Source of the DNA: Flagellimonas amphidinii
Lineage (GTDB): Bacteria > Bacteroidota > Bacteroidia > Flavobacteriales > Flavobacteriaceae
DNA length: 64,000 nt
Direction of reading: 5' to 3'
Assembly (NCBI RefSeq): GCF_013090115.1
Contig: NZ_JABFNN010000030.1
Span: forward strand, 62,001 to 126,000
A program made the translations under genes and the position numbers. The notes beneath the pieces are model-generated. The model worked only from the letters and a program-made list of their open reading frames with translations, did no database searches and was not told where the DNA came from. Shown here in pieces: positions 43,321-52,779 of this stretch (within the stretch, counting starts at the first letter, position 1; the number at the start of each line of letters is the position of its first letter).

Positions 43321-44256
43321 ATGAAAAAACTGAGTATTGTTATTGCCCTGATTACATTCACTTTCAATTCAGCTTGGGCGCAGACCGAGGAAGAATTGAA
43401 GGCACAGATGGCGCCAAAGAAAGATTCCATTGCCGCCATTCAAGCAAGGGTTGATGCCCTTCAAGCACAGTTAGATGCCCTGCCTGGGTGGAAAGTTGGT
43501 GCTTTTGGTACTATTGGAGGAAGTATTTCTGAGTTCAATAACTGGTTTGCCCAAGGCATTCCAAATAACTCTTCTGGAACTATTGGTTTTACGGTGAATG
43601 CGTTTGCCAATCAACAAGAGGAAAAATTCTTTTGGAGAAATGCGGCCAATATCAACTTAAATTGGGTGAAATTGGATGATCAGGATGATCCCAATGATGA
43701 ATCTGGATTCCGTGAGGCCACGGATGTATTCAATATTTCTTCGCTATATGGAAGAAAATTGAGCGACAAATTTGCTGTTTCCACTTTAGGAGAATATCGA
43801 ACCACAATTTTGAGCAACTTCAATGACCCGGGTTATTTAGATTTGGGTATTGGGGCTACATGGACTCCGATTACCGATTTGGTTGTGGTGGTTCACCCGC
43901 TTAACTACAATTTTGTGTTCAGTAGTGAGGATACCATTTTTGAATCTTCACTGGGAGCAAAAATAGTTGCCGATTACACCAAGAAGATAGGAGCGGTGAA
44001 TTTTAAGAGTAACCTTTCCATGTTCCAAAGTTACAAGAGCGGTGATTTGAGCAATTGGACCTGGACCAACTCCTTTGCCTATACCTTATGGAAAATGATA
44101 GGGGTAGGGTTTGATTTTGGTTTGAGAAATAACAAACAGGAGACCTTGAACTATATTGTGAACAATGCTCCGACCCCAGACCCAAATGCTACGTTCGATA
44201 CTATTGATAACGAATTACAAACCTATTGGACATTGGGCTTGAGCTATTCGTTCTAG
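43321..44256 (+). CDS. DUF3078-family outer-membrane protein
   Basis: 311 residues. A type I signal peptide (MKKLSIVIALITFTFNSAWAQ) is followed by a short coiled coil (about 22-58, ELKAQMAPKKDSIAAIQARVDALQAQLDAL), then a beta-barrel-like domain (WKVGAFGTIGGSISEFNNWFAQG, NLNWVKLDDQD, ELQTYWTLGLSYSF with a final aromatic). DUF3078 proteins are found only in Bacteroidota. It is likely an outer-membrane barrel. It sits at the end of the suf cluster, with its own promoter-like box and a strong terminator. Confidence 0.85.
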   Translation: MKKLSIVIALITFTFNSAWAQTEEELKAQMAPKKDSIAAIQARVDALQAQLDALPGWKVGAFGTIGGSISEFNNWFAQGIPNNSSGTIGFTVNAFANQQEEKFFWRNAANINLNWVKLDDQDDPNDESGFREATDVFNISSLYGRKLSDKFAVSTLGEYRTTILSNFNDPGYLDLGIGATWTPITDLVVVVHPLNYNFVFSSEDTIFESSLGAKIVADYTKKIGAVNFKSNLSMFQSYKSGDLSNWTWTNSFAYTLWKMIGVGFDFGLRNNKQETLNYIVNNAPTPDPNATFDTIDNELQTYWTLGLSYSF

Positions 44257-44280
44257 AAATTTGAAAAAACCAAACAAAAA

Positions 44281-44307
44281 AGCCCTCGTTTTGCGAGGGC
44301 TTTTTTA
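44281..44307 (+). terminator. Rho-independent terminator after the DUF3078 gene
   Basis: The stem AGCCCTCG / CGAGGGCT with loop TTTTG is followed by six T and preceded by A. It ends the plus-strand suf region. Confidence 0.9.
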
Positions 44308-44331
44308 TGGGGTTAAATTATGATTTGAGGT

Positions 44332-44402
44332 TGTTTTTAAGGCCATGGTCTAAGTAGGTTAGGTCCATGAAAGACTCGGCGAGACACTAAGACTTAAAAA
44401 CA
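44332..44402. other. Structured intergenic element between DUF3078 and hflX
   Basis: A 10-bp perfect inverted repeat TGTTTTTAAG (44332-44341) / CTTAAAAACA (44393-44402) encloses a second hairpin, CATGG-T-C with G-T-CCATG, and a short CTCG-G-CGAG palindrome. The layout could be a small structured RNA. No promoter was identified. The rest of the 44310-44527 gap shows nothing more than a short CCACAA / TTGTGG hairpin at 44451-44466. Confidence 0.35.
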
Positions 44403-44527
44403 GTATGAAAATAGGTTTTCTGTGGTTAGAGCTTAAATTTTTGTTGTGAATCCACAAAAAGTTGTGGTAGAAAAAGTTAAGCACTACCGTTTATCGACAA
44501 AGTGAACAGATGGTCTGATGATTCGAT

Positions 44528-45739
44528 TTAGTACTGATCTAGATGTTCTGGATATAAAAAGTTATTATAAGGGAAACGAGTTACATGAATGTCGCGTACC
44601 TCATCGTACACTCGCTTCCTAAATTCATCCAGATTTTCTTTGTTCAGAGCTGAAATGAATAGTGCTCTGTCACCTATTTTATTGAACCAGGTATTTTTCC
44701 ATTCTTCAATGGTAAAATGTGCCTTGGTATGTTCTGTTACCAAATCATCTTCAGCAATAGTCTCTGGTCGGTACTGATCTATTTTATTAAAAACCATGAT
44801 CGTTTTTTTATCAGCACTTTTAATTTCATCCAGAATCTTGTTCACAGAGTCAATATGCTCTTCAAAATTGGGATGCGAAATATCTACTACGTGTAATAAC
44901 AGGTCAGCCTCCCTTACCTCATCCAAGGTGCTTTTAAAACTTTCCACCAATTGTGTCGGCAATTTTCTAATAAAACCTACCGTATCACTCAAAAGAAAAG
45001 GAAGGTTGCCTATGACCACTTTTCTAACTGTAGTGTCTAAGGTGGCGAACAACTTATTTTCGGCGAAAACCTCGCTCTTGCTAATGACATTCATTAAGGT
45101 AGATTTGCCTACATTGGTATACCCCACCAAGGCTACTCTTACCAGCGCACCTCTATTGCCACGCTGGGTCTCCATTTGGCGGTCAATTTTTGTAAGCTTT
45201 CTTTTAAGAAGCGCAATACGATCACGAACAATACGTCTATCCGTTTCAATTTCCGTTTCACCTGGACCACGCATTCCAATACCCCCTCGTTGGCGCTCCA
45301 AGTGAGTCCACAGTCCGGTCAAGCGTGGGAGTAGGTATTCGTATTGTGCCAATTCTACCTGAGTTCTCGCATAACTGGTCTGGGCACGCTGGGCAAAAAT
45401 ATCAAGGATAAGACTGGTCCTATCCAAAATCTTACATCGCAAAAGTTTCTCAATATTATTTTGCTGCGCAGGAGAGAGTTCGTCATCAAAAATAACAGAC
45501 CCAATTTCATTGGCCTTTACGTAGCGTTGTACTTCTTCCATTTTCCCGCTTCCTATATAGGTTTTGGGATTGGGTACTTCAACACGTTGGGTGAATCTTT
45601 TTTCAACCTCGCCACCGGCGGTATAGGTCAAAAACTCGAGCTCATCCAAATATTCATTTACTTTGTCCTCATTTTGATCCTTATTGATAACTCCAATAAG
45701 CACCGTCTTTTCATATTCTATGGCTTTCTTCTCTAGCAT
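44528..45739 (-). CDS. hflX: Ribosome-associated GTPase HflX
   Basis: 403 residues. HflX binds the large ribosomal subunit and can split stalled ribosomes. The N-terminal HflX domain has NPKTYIGSGKMEEV and VIFDDELSPAQQNNIEK, then the Gly-rich hinge RGGIGMRGPGETEIETDRR. The GTPase domain has G1 GYTNVGKST (206-214), G3 DTVGFIRKLP and G4 NKID. A CAAATCTA sequence at 45756-45763 reads as TAGATTTG on the minus strand, a likely promoter. The symbol follows the family. Confidence 0.95.
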   Translation of the reverse strand: MLEKKAIEYEKTVLIGVINKDQNEDKVNEYLDELEFLTYTAGGEVEKRFTQRVEVPNPKTYIGSGKMEEVQRYVKANEIGSVIFDDELSPAQQNNIEKLLRCKILDRTSLILDIFAQRAQTSYARTQVELAQYEYLLPRLTGLWTHLERQRGGIGMRGPGETEIETDRRIVRDRIALLKRKLTKIDRQMETQRGNRGALVRVALVGYTNVGKSTLMNVISKSEVFAENKLFATLDTTVRKVVIGNLPFLLSDTVGFIRKLPTQLVESFKSTLDEVREADLLLHVVDISHPNFEEHIDSVNKILDEIKSADKKTIMVFNKIDQYRPETIAEDDLVTEHTKAHFTIEEWKNTWFNKIGDRALFISALNKENLDEFRKRVYDEVRDIHVTRFPYNNFLYPEHLDQY

Positions 45740-45831
45740 TGAATCAATTAATGTGCAAATCTAATCAATGTTTTGGAAGGCTTTTTTACTTTGGATTTTA
45801 TATATTGAAAAAACACTAAACCATTTACAAA

Positions 45832-46779
45832 TTGCATAGCAAGGAAAACAGATACACCATAGCTTTTTATAATCTCGAAAATTTTTTTGATACCAAGGAT
45901 GACCCGCATACTTTGGATGATGATTTTACTCCGGATGGGTTCAAAAAATGGAACGAGTCAAAGTTTAGAAGAAAAGTCAAAAAAATTGGAAAGACCATCT
46001 CACGTATCGGACTTGAGGAGACTAAAAAGCTTCCAATATTGGTGGGTCTTGCCGAGGTGGAGAATAAGATTGTTATTCAGAAATTGCTCAAAAGTAAATC
46101 GCTTCGGAATGAAGATTATGGATTTGTTCATTTTGATTCTCCAGATGAACGTGGCATCGACACTGCACTGATCTTCCACAAAAAGCACTTTGCTGTGCTC
46201 GAATCTGAAACCATTCCCTTGCTGATTGAAAACGAAGATGGGGTAAGGGATTTTACCAGAGATATTTTATATGTAAAGGGAAAATTGCATCAAGAAGTGG
46301 TGCATGTATTCGTAAACCATTGGCCATCTAGAAGGGATGGAGCTGAAGAAACCAGTTATAAAAGAATAAAAGCGGCACAGACCATTCTTCAAAAATTACA
46401 GGTTGTTGGTGAAGATTCGCTCAACTGCATTATTATGGGGGATTTTAACGATGACCCAAATTCTTCAAGTATACAATCGTTGATGGCCACTGGAGCTTTT
46501 ATCAACCCTATGCAAAAGTTACTTTCTCCTGTGTCTGGAAGTGCCAATTACAAAGGCATCTGGAGTCTCTTCGACCAGATTTTGATTTCGCACTCTTTTT
46601 TAAATTATGAAAAAGGAACACATAGTTTCAGAAAAGCCGAAGTATTTTCCCCAAGGTTCTTAAAAGAGTGGAAGGGCAGGTATAAAGGAAATCCGTTCAG
46701 AACATTTGCAGGAAAGAAATATTTGGGAGGTTATAGCGACCACTTTCCCGTTTATGCTGTGTTTGAGGAAAACCAATAA
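45832..46779 (+). CDS. Endonuclease/exonuclease/phosphatase-family protein
   Basis: About 315 residues with the EEP fold: IAFYNLENFFDTKDDP (Asn), LVGLAEVENK (Glu metal ligand), VFVNHWPSRRDG (His), IMGDFNDDPNSSS (Asp and Asn), and GGYSDHFPVYAVFE (final Asp-His). All catalytic residues are retained. It could cut DNA, RNA or phosphoesters. No ATG lies in frame near the 5' end; an in-frame stop about 15 bp upstream leaves TTG at 45832 as the start. There is no signal peptide. Confidence 0.87.
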   Translation: MHSKENRYTIAFYNLENFFDTKDDPHTLDDDFTPDGFKKWNESKFRRKVKKIGKTISRIGLEETKKLPILVGLAEVENKIVIQKLLKSKSLRNEDYGFVHFDSPDERGIDTALIFHKKHFAVLESETIPLLIENEDGVRDFTRDILYVKGKLHQEVVHVFVNHWPSRRDGAEETSYKRIKAAQTILQKLQVVGEDSLNCIIMGDFNDDPNSSSIQSLMATGAFINPMQKLLSPVSGSANYKGIWSLFDQILISHSFLNYEKGTHSFRKAEVFSPRFLKEWKGRYKGNPFRTFAGKKYLGGYSDHFPVYAVFEENQ

Positions 46780-46898
46780 TTTTCAAAGAAAAATACTACA
46801 AACAACAAAAAATTGCAGTTTCACAACAGCTGAAAACCTTCAACTGGGTAATTCATCGAAATAATAAGTGTTTTTATCGGGAATATAAGTTTTGAACA

Positions 46899-46906
46899 TA
46901 AATTTG
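46899..46906 (+). promoter_or_regulatory. Probable -7 element of the subtilase gene
   Basis: TAAATTTG matches TAnnTTTG and lies 28 bp before the ATG at 46935. Confidence 0.4.
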
Positions 46907-46934
46907 TAGTCCTAATCTTACTTATAAATAATCT

Positions 46935-49133
46935 ATGGATTACAAATGGTCTTTCTTCAAGTTTAGGTTTTTTGCATTCCTCTTATTTTCCCTAATAGGA
47001 TTTACAGCTGTTTTTGGTCAGTCCCAAACTGCCAAAGACCAAATCCGCAACAGCTATGATCAGCGTAAAATAGCTTCCATGATTCAGCAAATGGAACAAG
47101 AATATAAGGCCAATACCACTAAGATAACAAACACACTTAGATTTAAAGGTTGGAGTAAGACTGAAAAGCAAGAAGATGGCTCTATTATCGCTTTGAAACA
47201 AATGGGCACTGATGGCACTCCACTTTTTTATACTACATTAAATGATCCCTCAAATCAAGCTTGTAGAGCCCACACCTTATATGCTGACGGTGTTTTAGGA
47301 TTGGGATTGAATGGAACAGGAATGGAAGTAGGGGTTTGGGATGCTGGAGTAGCACTCACTAGCCATCAAGAATTTGATATGCGTGCTACAAATGCAGATA
47401 ATTCAGATGAGGTTGGTTCCCATTCCACCATGGTTACCGGTAATATAATTTCTTCTGGGGTTAAGCCAAATGCAAAAGGAGTAGCTTTTGGTGCTAAAGC
47501 ATTGACCTATGATTGGACCCGTGACAAAATTGAGGTAGCTGAAGCAGCTGCCAACGGACTTTTGTTGAGCAACCATTCCTATGGCATAAAATCTGATCGT
47601 GTTCCCGATTGGTATTTTGGATCCTATATTAAGGTGTCTCAAGATTGGGACAAAATTATGTACAATGCACCCTATTATTTAATGGTCACCGCTGCGGGGA
47701 ATGCACAGAAATCTTATGATAATGCCAGTCCAAATTTTGGAAAAACTGCAGATGGTTTTGATTTGTTGTTAGGGTTTGCAACTTCCAAAAATGGATTGAC
47801 AATAGCCGGCGCAAACACCAAGATAGGGAGTATGGGCGAATTAAAAGAAGCTTCAGTTTCAGGGTATAGTAGTTTTGGGCCAATTGATGACGGACGCATA
47901 AAACCCGATTTGGCCGGTGATGGATCCAGTATTCTTTCCTCAACAAGCACATCAAACTCCAGTTATGAATCATCAGCAGGTACATCTATGGCAACGCCAG
48001 GAGTAACAGGTTCGTTATTATTGCTACAACAATACTATGAGGAATTATATGGCAGCTATATGAAAGCGGCTACGCTAAAAGGTTTGGCTTTGCACACTGC
48101 TGATGACGTAAATGCAAAAGGACCGGATTACAAAATGGGGTGGGGGATAATGAACACCAAAGTAGCCGCAGAAGTTCTCCAAAATAGAGATTATACCAGT
48201 TTGGTTAATGAAGAAACCCTTATAGATGGAGAAACGTTTTCAATTACTATCAAGGCCAAGGGCACTGAAACTTTGATGGCTTCCATTTCTTGGACCGATC
48301 CAGAAGGGGAATTCATCAATAGGGGAGAATTGAATGCAACTACTCCTGCATTGACCAATGACTTGGATATTAGAATCACTAAGAATGGTGAAACGTATGC
48401 GCCATGGAAATTAAATCCGGCCCAGGCTAGCAGTGCAGCAACCAGAGGTGACAATGTTGTAGATCCTTTTGAAAGAATAGAAATTGAAAATGCCAGTGGT
48501 GAATATACCATTACAGTTTCTCATAAAGGGTTTTTGAAAACGGGCATTCAAGATTTTTCCTTGATTGTAAGTGGAGCCCAAATCTCAATGTGTAGCATTG
48601 AAACACCATCTGATGTTGTATTGGCCTCTTCTGATGCGACCAGTACAACCATTTCTTGGGCCGAGGCACCTGAAACACTTTTTGAGGTGCAATACAAAGC
48701 TTTTAACGCAGACGTATGGCAAAGCACAATGCTTTGGGAGAATCAGTTTCAACTTACCAATTTAGAAACAGGTGCTTTTTATGAGGCTCGTGTCCGTTCC
48801 ATTTGTACCGAAAATGCCGTATCCGAATTTTCAGAAACTATTGAATTTGAATTCAATGGAGTGGAAACCCAAATATACACCTATGAACCTTTGAGTTACT
48901 CTGAGGGATTGAAGGTAGAGGTGTATCCAAATCCAGCGGTGGAATACTTAAATATTGATTCCGCGCAACTATCAAGGGATGCAGCATATTCCATTGTCAC
49001 CACTTCCGGTAATATAATTCGGAAAGGAAATCTTGAAGGTTCCATCAATGTTTCAAACCTTGCCTCTGGACTTTATGTTTTAGTGGTACAAGACTATTCT
49101 GGAATCAATAGTACTAAATTCTATAAAAATTAA
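46935..49133 (+). CDS. Secreted S8 (subtilisin-family) protease with type IX sorting domain
   Basis: 732 residues. A signal peptide ends near residue 31 (FAFLLFSLIGFTAVFGQ). The subtilase domain has the triad Asp136 in VWDAGV, His163 in GSHSTMVTG and Ser351 in GTSMATPG. After about residue 430 come a beta-rich P/C2-like domain, a fibronectin III-like domain (about 555-645; SSDATSTTISWAEAPE) and a C-terminal type IX sorting domain (VEVYPNPAVEYLNI through SGLYVLVVQDYSGI). It should be exported by the T9SS and fixed to the surface or released. Its substrate is unknown. Confidence 0.93.
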   Translation: MDYKWSFFKFRFFAFLLFSLIGFTAVFGQSQTAKDQIRNSYDQRKIASMIQQMEQEYKANTTKITNTLRFKGWSKTEKQEDGSIIALKQMGTDGTPLFYTTLNDPSNQACRAHTLYADGVLGLGLNGTGMEVGVWDAGVALTSHQEFDMRATNADNSDEVGSHSTMVTGNIISSGVKPNAKGVAFGAKALTYDWTRDKIEVAEAAANGLLLSNHSYGIKSDRVPDWYFGSYIKVSQDWDKIMYNAPYYLMVTAAGNAQKSYDNASPNFGKTADGFDLLLGFATSKNGLTIAGANTKIGSMGELKEASVSGYSSFGPIDDGRIKPDLAGDGSSILSSTSTSNSSYESSAGTSMATPGVTGSLLLLQQYYEELYGSYMKAATLKGLALHTADDVNAKGPDYKMGWGIMNTKVAAEVLQNRDYTSLVNEETLIDGETFSITIKAKGTETLMASISWTDPEGEFINRGELNATTPALTNDLDIRITKNGETYAPWKLNPAQASSAATRGDNVVDPFERIEIENASGEYTITVSHKGFLKTGIQDFSLIVSGAQISMCSIETPSDVVLASSDATSTTISWAEAPETLFEVQYKAFNADVWQSTMLWENQFQLTNLETGAFYEARVRSICTENAVSEFSETIEFEFNGVETQIYTYEPLSYSEGLKVEVYPNPAVEYLNIDSAQLSRDAAYSIVTTSGNIIRKGNLEGSINVSNLASGLYVLVVQDYSGINSTKFYKN

Positions 49134-49215
49134 ACCGTGATTATTCAATCCAGCACAAGAATTATAAGTTATAGGATAAGAAATGCTAGGTTGGGTTTCA
49201 GATTACCAAGGCCCA

Positions 49216-49929
49216 TCATACTTTTTTAATTTCTTCGTCTTCCAACAATTCTTCATTTTTCAGCCTTAGAAAAACCTGTGCCGTGGTGACCACATCCAAT
49301 TCACAGTAAGAAACAATTCGGTCTAGATCTCCATCTACATAAAATACATCTTTAACCATACTTCCGTCCATATCTTCTTTTGGTGACGGAATCCCCAATA
49401 CATGGGCCAATAGTTTTAATGAGGTATAGTGTTTAAAATCCCCAAATTTCCAAAGTTCCATGGTGTCTAAATGAGGCACCTCCCATGGTTTTTTTCCGAA
49501 GAGGTCTAATTTATAAGGAAGCGTGATTCCATTGATGACCATTCTTCTGGCAATATATGGAAAGTCGAATTCCTTTCCATTATGGGCACATAAAAGATGC
49601 TTGGTTTGATTAAAATGATCCAGCAAAAGTTGTTTGAAGTTTTTTAGAATTTTAGGTTCCTCACCATAAAATGAAGTAACCCTGAAATTCCTTTGTTCAC
49701 CTTTAAAAGCAAAATAACCTACAGAAATGCAGATGATTTTTCCAAACTCGGCCCAGATTCCAGCCCGATCGTAAAATTCTGATGGCGTAAATTCATCTTT
49801 TCGTTGGTATTGGGACTTCTGTTCCCAGAGCAATTGGAAGGTTTCATCCAATGCTTCAAAATGTTGTTTTTGAGGTACAGTTTCAATATCCAGAAAAAGG
49901 ATGTGCTCCAAGTGTATTTTTTTAATCAT
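49216..49929 (-). CDS. Predicted 3'-5' exonuclease, PolB-like DnaQ fold
   Basis: 237 residues. The RNase H-like exonuclease core is shown by LFLDIETVP (ExoI Asp-Glu), LCAHNGKEFDFPYIARR (ExoII Asp) and SYCELDVVTTAQVFLR (ExoIII Asp). This matches the predicted exonuclease family related to the PolB proofreading domain, without a polymerase. It may act in DNA repair or RNA trimming. It is monocistronic, with 80 bp after its stop that shows no clear signal. Confidence 0.87.
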   Translation of the reverse strand: MIKKIHLEHILFLDIETVPQKQHFEALDETFQLLWEQKSQYQRKDEFTPSEFYDRAGIWAEFGKIICISVGYFAFKGEQRNFRVTSFYGEEPKILKNFKQLLLDHFNQTKHLLCAHNGKEFDFPYIARRMVINGITLPYKLDLFGKKPWEVPHLDTMELWKFGDFKHYTSLKLLAHVLGIPSPKEDMDGSMVKDVFYVDGDLDRIVSYCELDVVTTAQVFLRLKNEELLEDEEIKKV

Positions 49930-49992
49930 GTAAGAAAAGTACCAAATTGAAAGCTAAAAGCATGGCTTGAACCAATAAATCGTATCTTGTAA

Positions 49993-51117
49993 TTGACAAA
50001 AACTGCTTTGAAATTGAAAAATGGTATATGGATATTAATTGTCCTGTTACTTGTTGGGTGCTCTGCTGACAACGATTCAGATGAGGATTTGCCAAAAAAT
50101 CAAGCAACGGATTTTACGGTCATAGGTGAAGATTTGACCAGTGTTTTTCAATATACCTATGATTCAGGATTGAATTCTGGACAAACCTTCAACTTAACAC
50201 AGGATCTTGGAGTCCCGGTTGATTATTTAACCTTAAACCAGTTAAATGAAACCTTATCTTTTTACTCTTTTTCAAATGGGGCATTCTCTTTGGCGATAAA
50301 GAATATAATCACTGAGGAAACACAGCTATATCCCAATTTTTACAACAATACTGCCGAAAGATCTGTTACATGGGGCGTAAACAATACCACCAATGTGTTT
50401 TTTGGCTATTTCGGTCCTTTCGACAGCAATGGTTTAGGGCTACAAGATTGGGAACTGGGAGAAGGCACAAGTACTGATGTTTCTGTGGATTTTGGTGTGG
50501 ATGCCACATTTACCCCTAAACTACATGATAACAAGGTGTATATGGCTTTTAGGGATAACCTTGGGAATTATAAGTTCACTTTTTATGATGCTATAACAAT
50601 GGTCAAAGGCCCTGTTTTGAATTTCAGTAAGGTACCCATCAGTTTTTTTATCACGGATTCTGGTAATATAGCGGTTGTTAAAAATGAGCTGAATGGAGAT
50701 TTGGAAATCTACAATCCCGGGGACTTATCCTTTAGAGAACAAACAACCCTGGATATTTCATTGGGGTTTACTGCAGGAGCAGTTAATGATGCTGAACTGG
50801 TGGGAAACAATTTATATTTTAATTTCTTCTATCCACAGCCGTCAAGATTTACTAAAGGCCCAGCAGTGTACAATTTGGATACAAAAGAGACCACATTTTT
50901 GGATTTGGCAAGCTTGGTCACCCAAGCAGAAGCAGAAATTGGTAAGGCCATAAATCTTACGGTACAGGTCTATGATGCTTCACAAGACATTTTTTTAATT
51001 GGGTACGGCACTTTTGATAACCCTATTGAAGGAGGGGTCATTGTAGCTTCAATTGACGGGGAATTGCTGCAACAAATTTCATTGCCTTTTTTTCCTACCT
51101 TTTTTGTGAAGAATTAG
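49993..51117 (+). CDS. Lipoprotein of unknown function (beta-propeller-like)
   Basis: 374 residues from TTG at 49993; TTG at 50008 or 50014 would give a cleaner lipoprotein signal (KNGIWILIVLLLVGC). No ATG is in frame. The mature part begins SADNDSDEDLPKN and then has repeated strand patterns over about 320 residues, such as FNLTQDLGVPVDYLTLNQLNE and DLEIYNPGDLSFREQTTLDIS. DUF4374 and similar propeller lipoproteins in Bacteroidota look alike, but assignment is unsafe. It ends 4 bp inside the convergent ogt stop. Confidence 0.72.
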   Translation: MTKTALKLKNGIWILIVLLLVGCSADNDSDEDLPKNQATDFTVIGEDLTSVFQYTYDSGLNSGQTFNLTQDLGVPVDYLTLNQLNETLSFYSFSNGAFSLAIKNIITEETQLYPNFYNNTAERSVTWGVNNTTNVFFGYFGPFDSNGLGLQDWELGEGTSTDVSVDFGVDATFTPKLHDNKVYMAFRDNLGNYKFTFYDAITMVKGPVLNFSKVPISFFITDSGNIAVVKNELNGDLEIYNPGDLSFREQTTLDISLGFTAGAVNDAELVGNNLYFNFFYPQPSRFTKGPAVYNLDTKETTFLDLASLVTQAEAEIGKAINLTVQVYDASQDIFLIGYGTFDNPIEGGVIVASIDGELLQQISLPFFPTFFVKN

Positions 51118-51584
51118 AAAAGGGATTGTTGGGGCGCTGGACTTTCATGCTCCAACAACCATTTTTTACGATGCAGCCCTCCTGCATATCCGGTCAACTC
51201 ACCATTGCTTCCTATAACTCGATGGCAAGGAACAATAATCCATAGTGGATTTTTTCCATTGGCTGCGGCAACCGCTCTAATGGCTTTTGGATCCCCCAAT
51301 TTTTTTGAAAGTTCTAAATAAGAAACTGTTTTCCCGTAGGGAATTTCCAAAAGGGCTTTCCAAACTTTTTTCTGAAAATCGGTGCCGCTTGGGTTCAATT
51401 TTAGGTCAAATTGCTTGCGAGTGCCTTCAAAATATTCATGAAATTGGGTTACCGCATCTTGTAGAACAGCTGGAATTATACCTAAAGGTTTATTTTCATC
51501 CAAAACCGCTATGGAAATTAATCCATTTATATCGCCTTTAAACTCAGAAATACCAATAGGAGTTTGTAAATAAGCAACTTCCAT
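51114..51584 (-). CDS. ogt: Methylated-DNA-protein-cysteine methyltransferase
   Basis: 156 residues. It removes methyl groups from O6-methylguanine onto its own cysteine. The acceptor is Cys120 in VPCHRVIG, with the DNA-binding wing KVWKALLEIPYGKTVSYLELSKKLG and AAANGKNPLWIIVPC. It is the short Ogt type, without an Ada N-terminal domain. Its ATG overlaps the preceding stop by one base (TAATG), so it is coupled to the CNNM-type gene. The 3' end overlaps a convergent lipoprotein gene by 4 bp. Confidence 0.94.
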   Translation of the reverse strand: MEVAYLQTPIGISEFKGDINGLISIAVLDENKPLGIIPAVLQDAVTQFHEYFEGTRKQFDLKLNPSGTDFQKKVWKALLEIPYGKTVSYLELSKKLGDPKAIRAVAAANGKNPLWIIVPCHRVIGSNGELTGYAGGLHRKKWLLEHESPAPQQSLF

Positions 51585-52705
51585 TAGTTTACTTCATCTT
51601 TATCTTCAATAATCCCAAGACGCTTTGCACGGGTTTTCCAGTTCTTTCTGGCCAATACTTGGAGGTCTTCCACGTTGTCACTTTCATCCATTATCTCCAA
51701 ACCAAGTAAAGTTTCAATAACATCTTCCATGGTTACCAATCCGCTCACAGATCCATACTCATCTACCACTAGTGAAACGTGTTCTCTCTTTTCCACAAAC
51801 TTTTCAAAAAGCTCAGGAATAGGTTTACTTCTATTGGTCACCAGAATTTCTCGTTTTAAGGTCACCAGATTTTGATCTCCCTTTTTATTGATGATGGCTT
51901 CGAGAAGTTCGTCCTTAAGAAAGAACCCGGTTATGTTATCCATGCGGTCTTTGTATAATGGAATACGGGAGAACCGAAGTGGACGATTGGCTTCAAAAAA
52001 TGTTTGAATGGTGGTATCCTCAGAGGCAATTTTCATGACTGTTCTAGGTGTCATAACATCCTTGGCCAATATTTCATCAAACTTTAAAAGGTTTTTGATC
52101 ACTTTGGATTCCGATTCTTGAAAAACCCCTTCTTCATGGGCGATATCTGTCATTGCGGTGAAGTCTTCACGACTCAATACACTACCATGGTGTCCTTTTT
52201 TGCCTATCAACTTAGTGAACAATTGCAATAACCATAAAAGTCCGGTCCATTTAAGGACAAAGACCATCAGTTTTAATGCTTTTGCGGTAAAATTGGACAG
52301 TTGTTTCCAGTAAGTGGCCCCAATGGTTTTCGGGATAATTTCAGAAGCAACCAGAATCAAGATGGTCATAATAGAGGAAACAACCCCTACCATCAAATCT
52401 TCTGTAAATTCCAGACCAAAAAAAGTTGTGGTCGAATTCCCGTACATATCGGCATAGGCCACTTTAGCCTGTACACCAACCAGAATGGCCCCAACGGTAT
52501 GAGCAACGGTGTTTAAGGTCAATATGGCAATTAATGGCTTGTCCACATCTTTTTTCAACGCTTCCAAGGTATGCGCATATTCCTTGCCTTCCTGTTTTTT
52601 AACATTAAGGAAAGTTGGGGTAATGCTCAAAAGAACGGCCTCTAAAATGGAGCATAGAAATGAAAAGAAAATGGAGATGAGGGCATAAAATAGTAGTAGT
52701 CCCAT
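51584..52705 (-). CDS. CNNM/CorC-type membrane protein with CBS domains
   Basis: 373 residues from the ATG at 52705. The DUF21/CNNM membrane domain (about 1-175; FSFLCSILEAVLLSITPTFLN and IIPKTIGATYWK) has about four helices. A CBS pair follows (about 190-335), with KDVMTPRTVMKIASEDTTIQTF and VDEYGSVSGLVTMEDVIETLLG. The usual CorC/HlyC C-terminal domain is missing, so this is the short form. Relatives move magnesium or other divalent ions; older names call them hemolysins. It is coupled to ogt by TAATG. Confidence 0.88.
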   Translation of the reverse strand: MGLLLFYALISIFFSFLCSILEAVLLSITPTFLNVKKQEGKEYAHTLEALKKDVDKPLIAILTLNTVAHTVGAILVGVQAKVAYADMYGNSTTTFFGLEFTEDLMVGVVSSIMTILILVASEIIPKTIGATYWKQLSNFTAKALKLMVFVLKWTGLLWLLQLFTKLIGKKGHHGSVLSREDFTAMTDIAHEEGVFQESESKVIKNLLKFDEILAKDVMTPRTVMKIASEDTTIQTFFEANRPLRFSRIPLYKDRMDNITGFFLKDELLEAIINKKGDQNLVTLKREILVTNRSKPIPELFEKFVEKREHVSLVVDEYGSVSGLVTMEDVIETLLGLEIMDESDNVEDLQVLARKNWKTRAKRLGIIEDKDEVN

Positions 52706-52779
52706 GAATCTAAGTATTGATTCAAAAGTAACCAAAATTGCATACAACGAGAGATTGTAATGCTGATTTTCTGACGGAA

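Noticed and set aside
44332..44402. Possible tRNA gene (about 71 nt with paired ends)
   Set aside because: No T-loop GTTCGA-like sequence, no anticodon arm and a ten-pair outer stem; kept only as a structured element.
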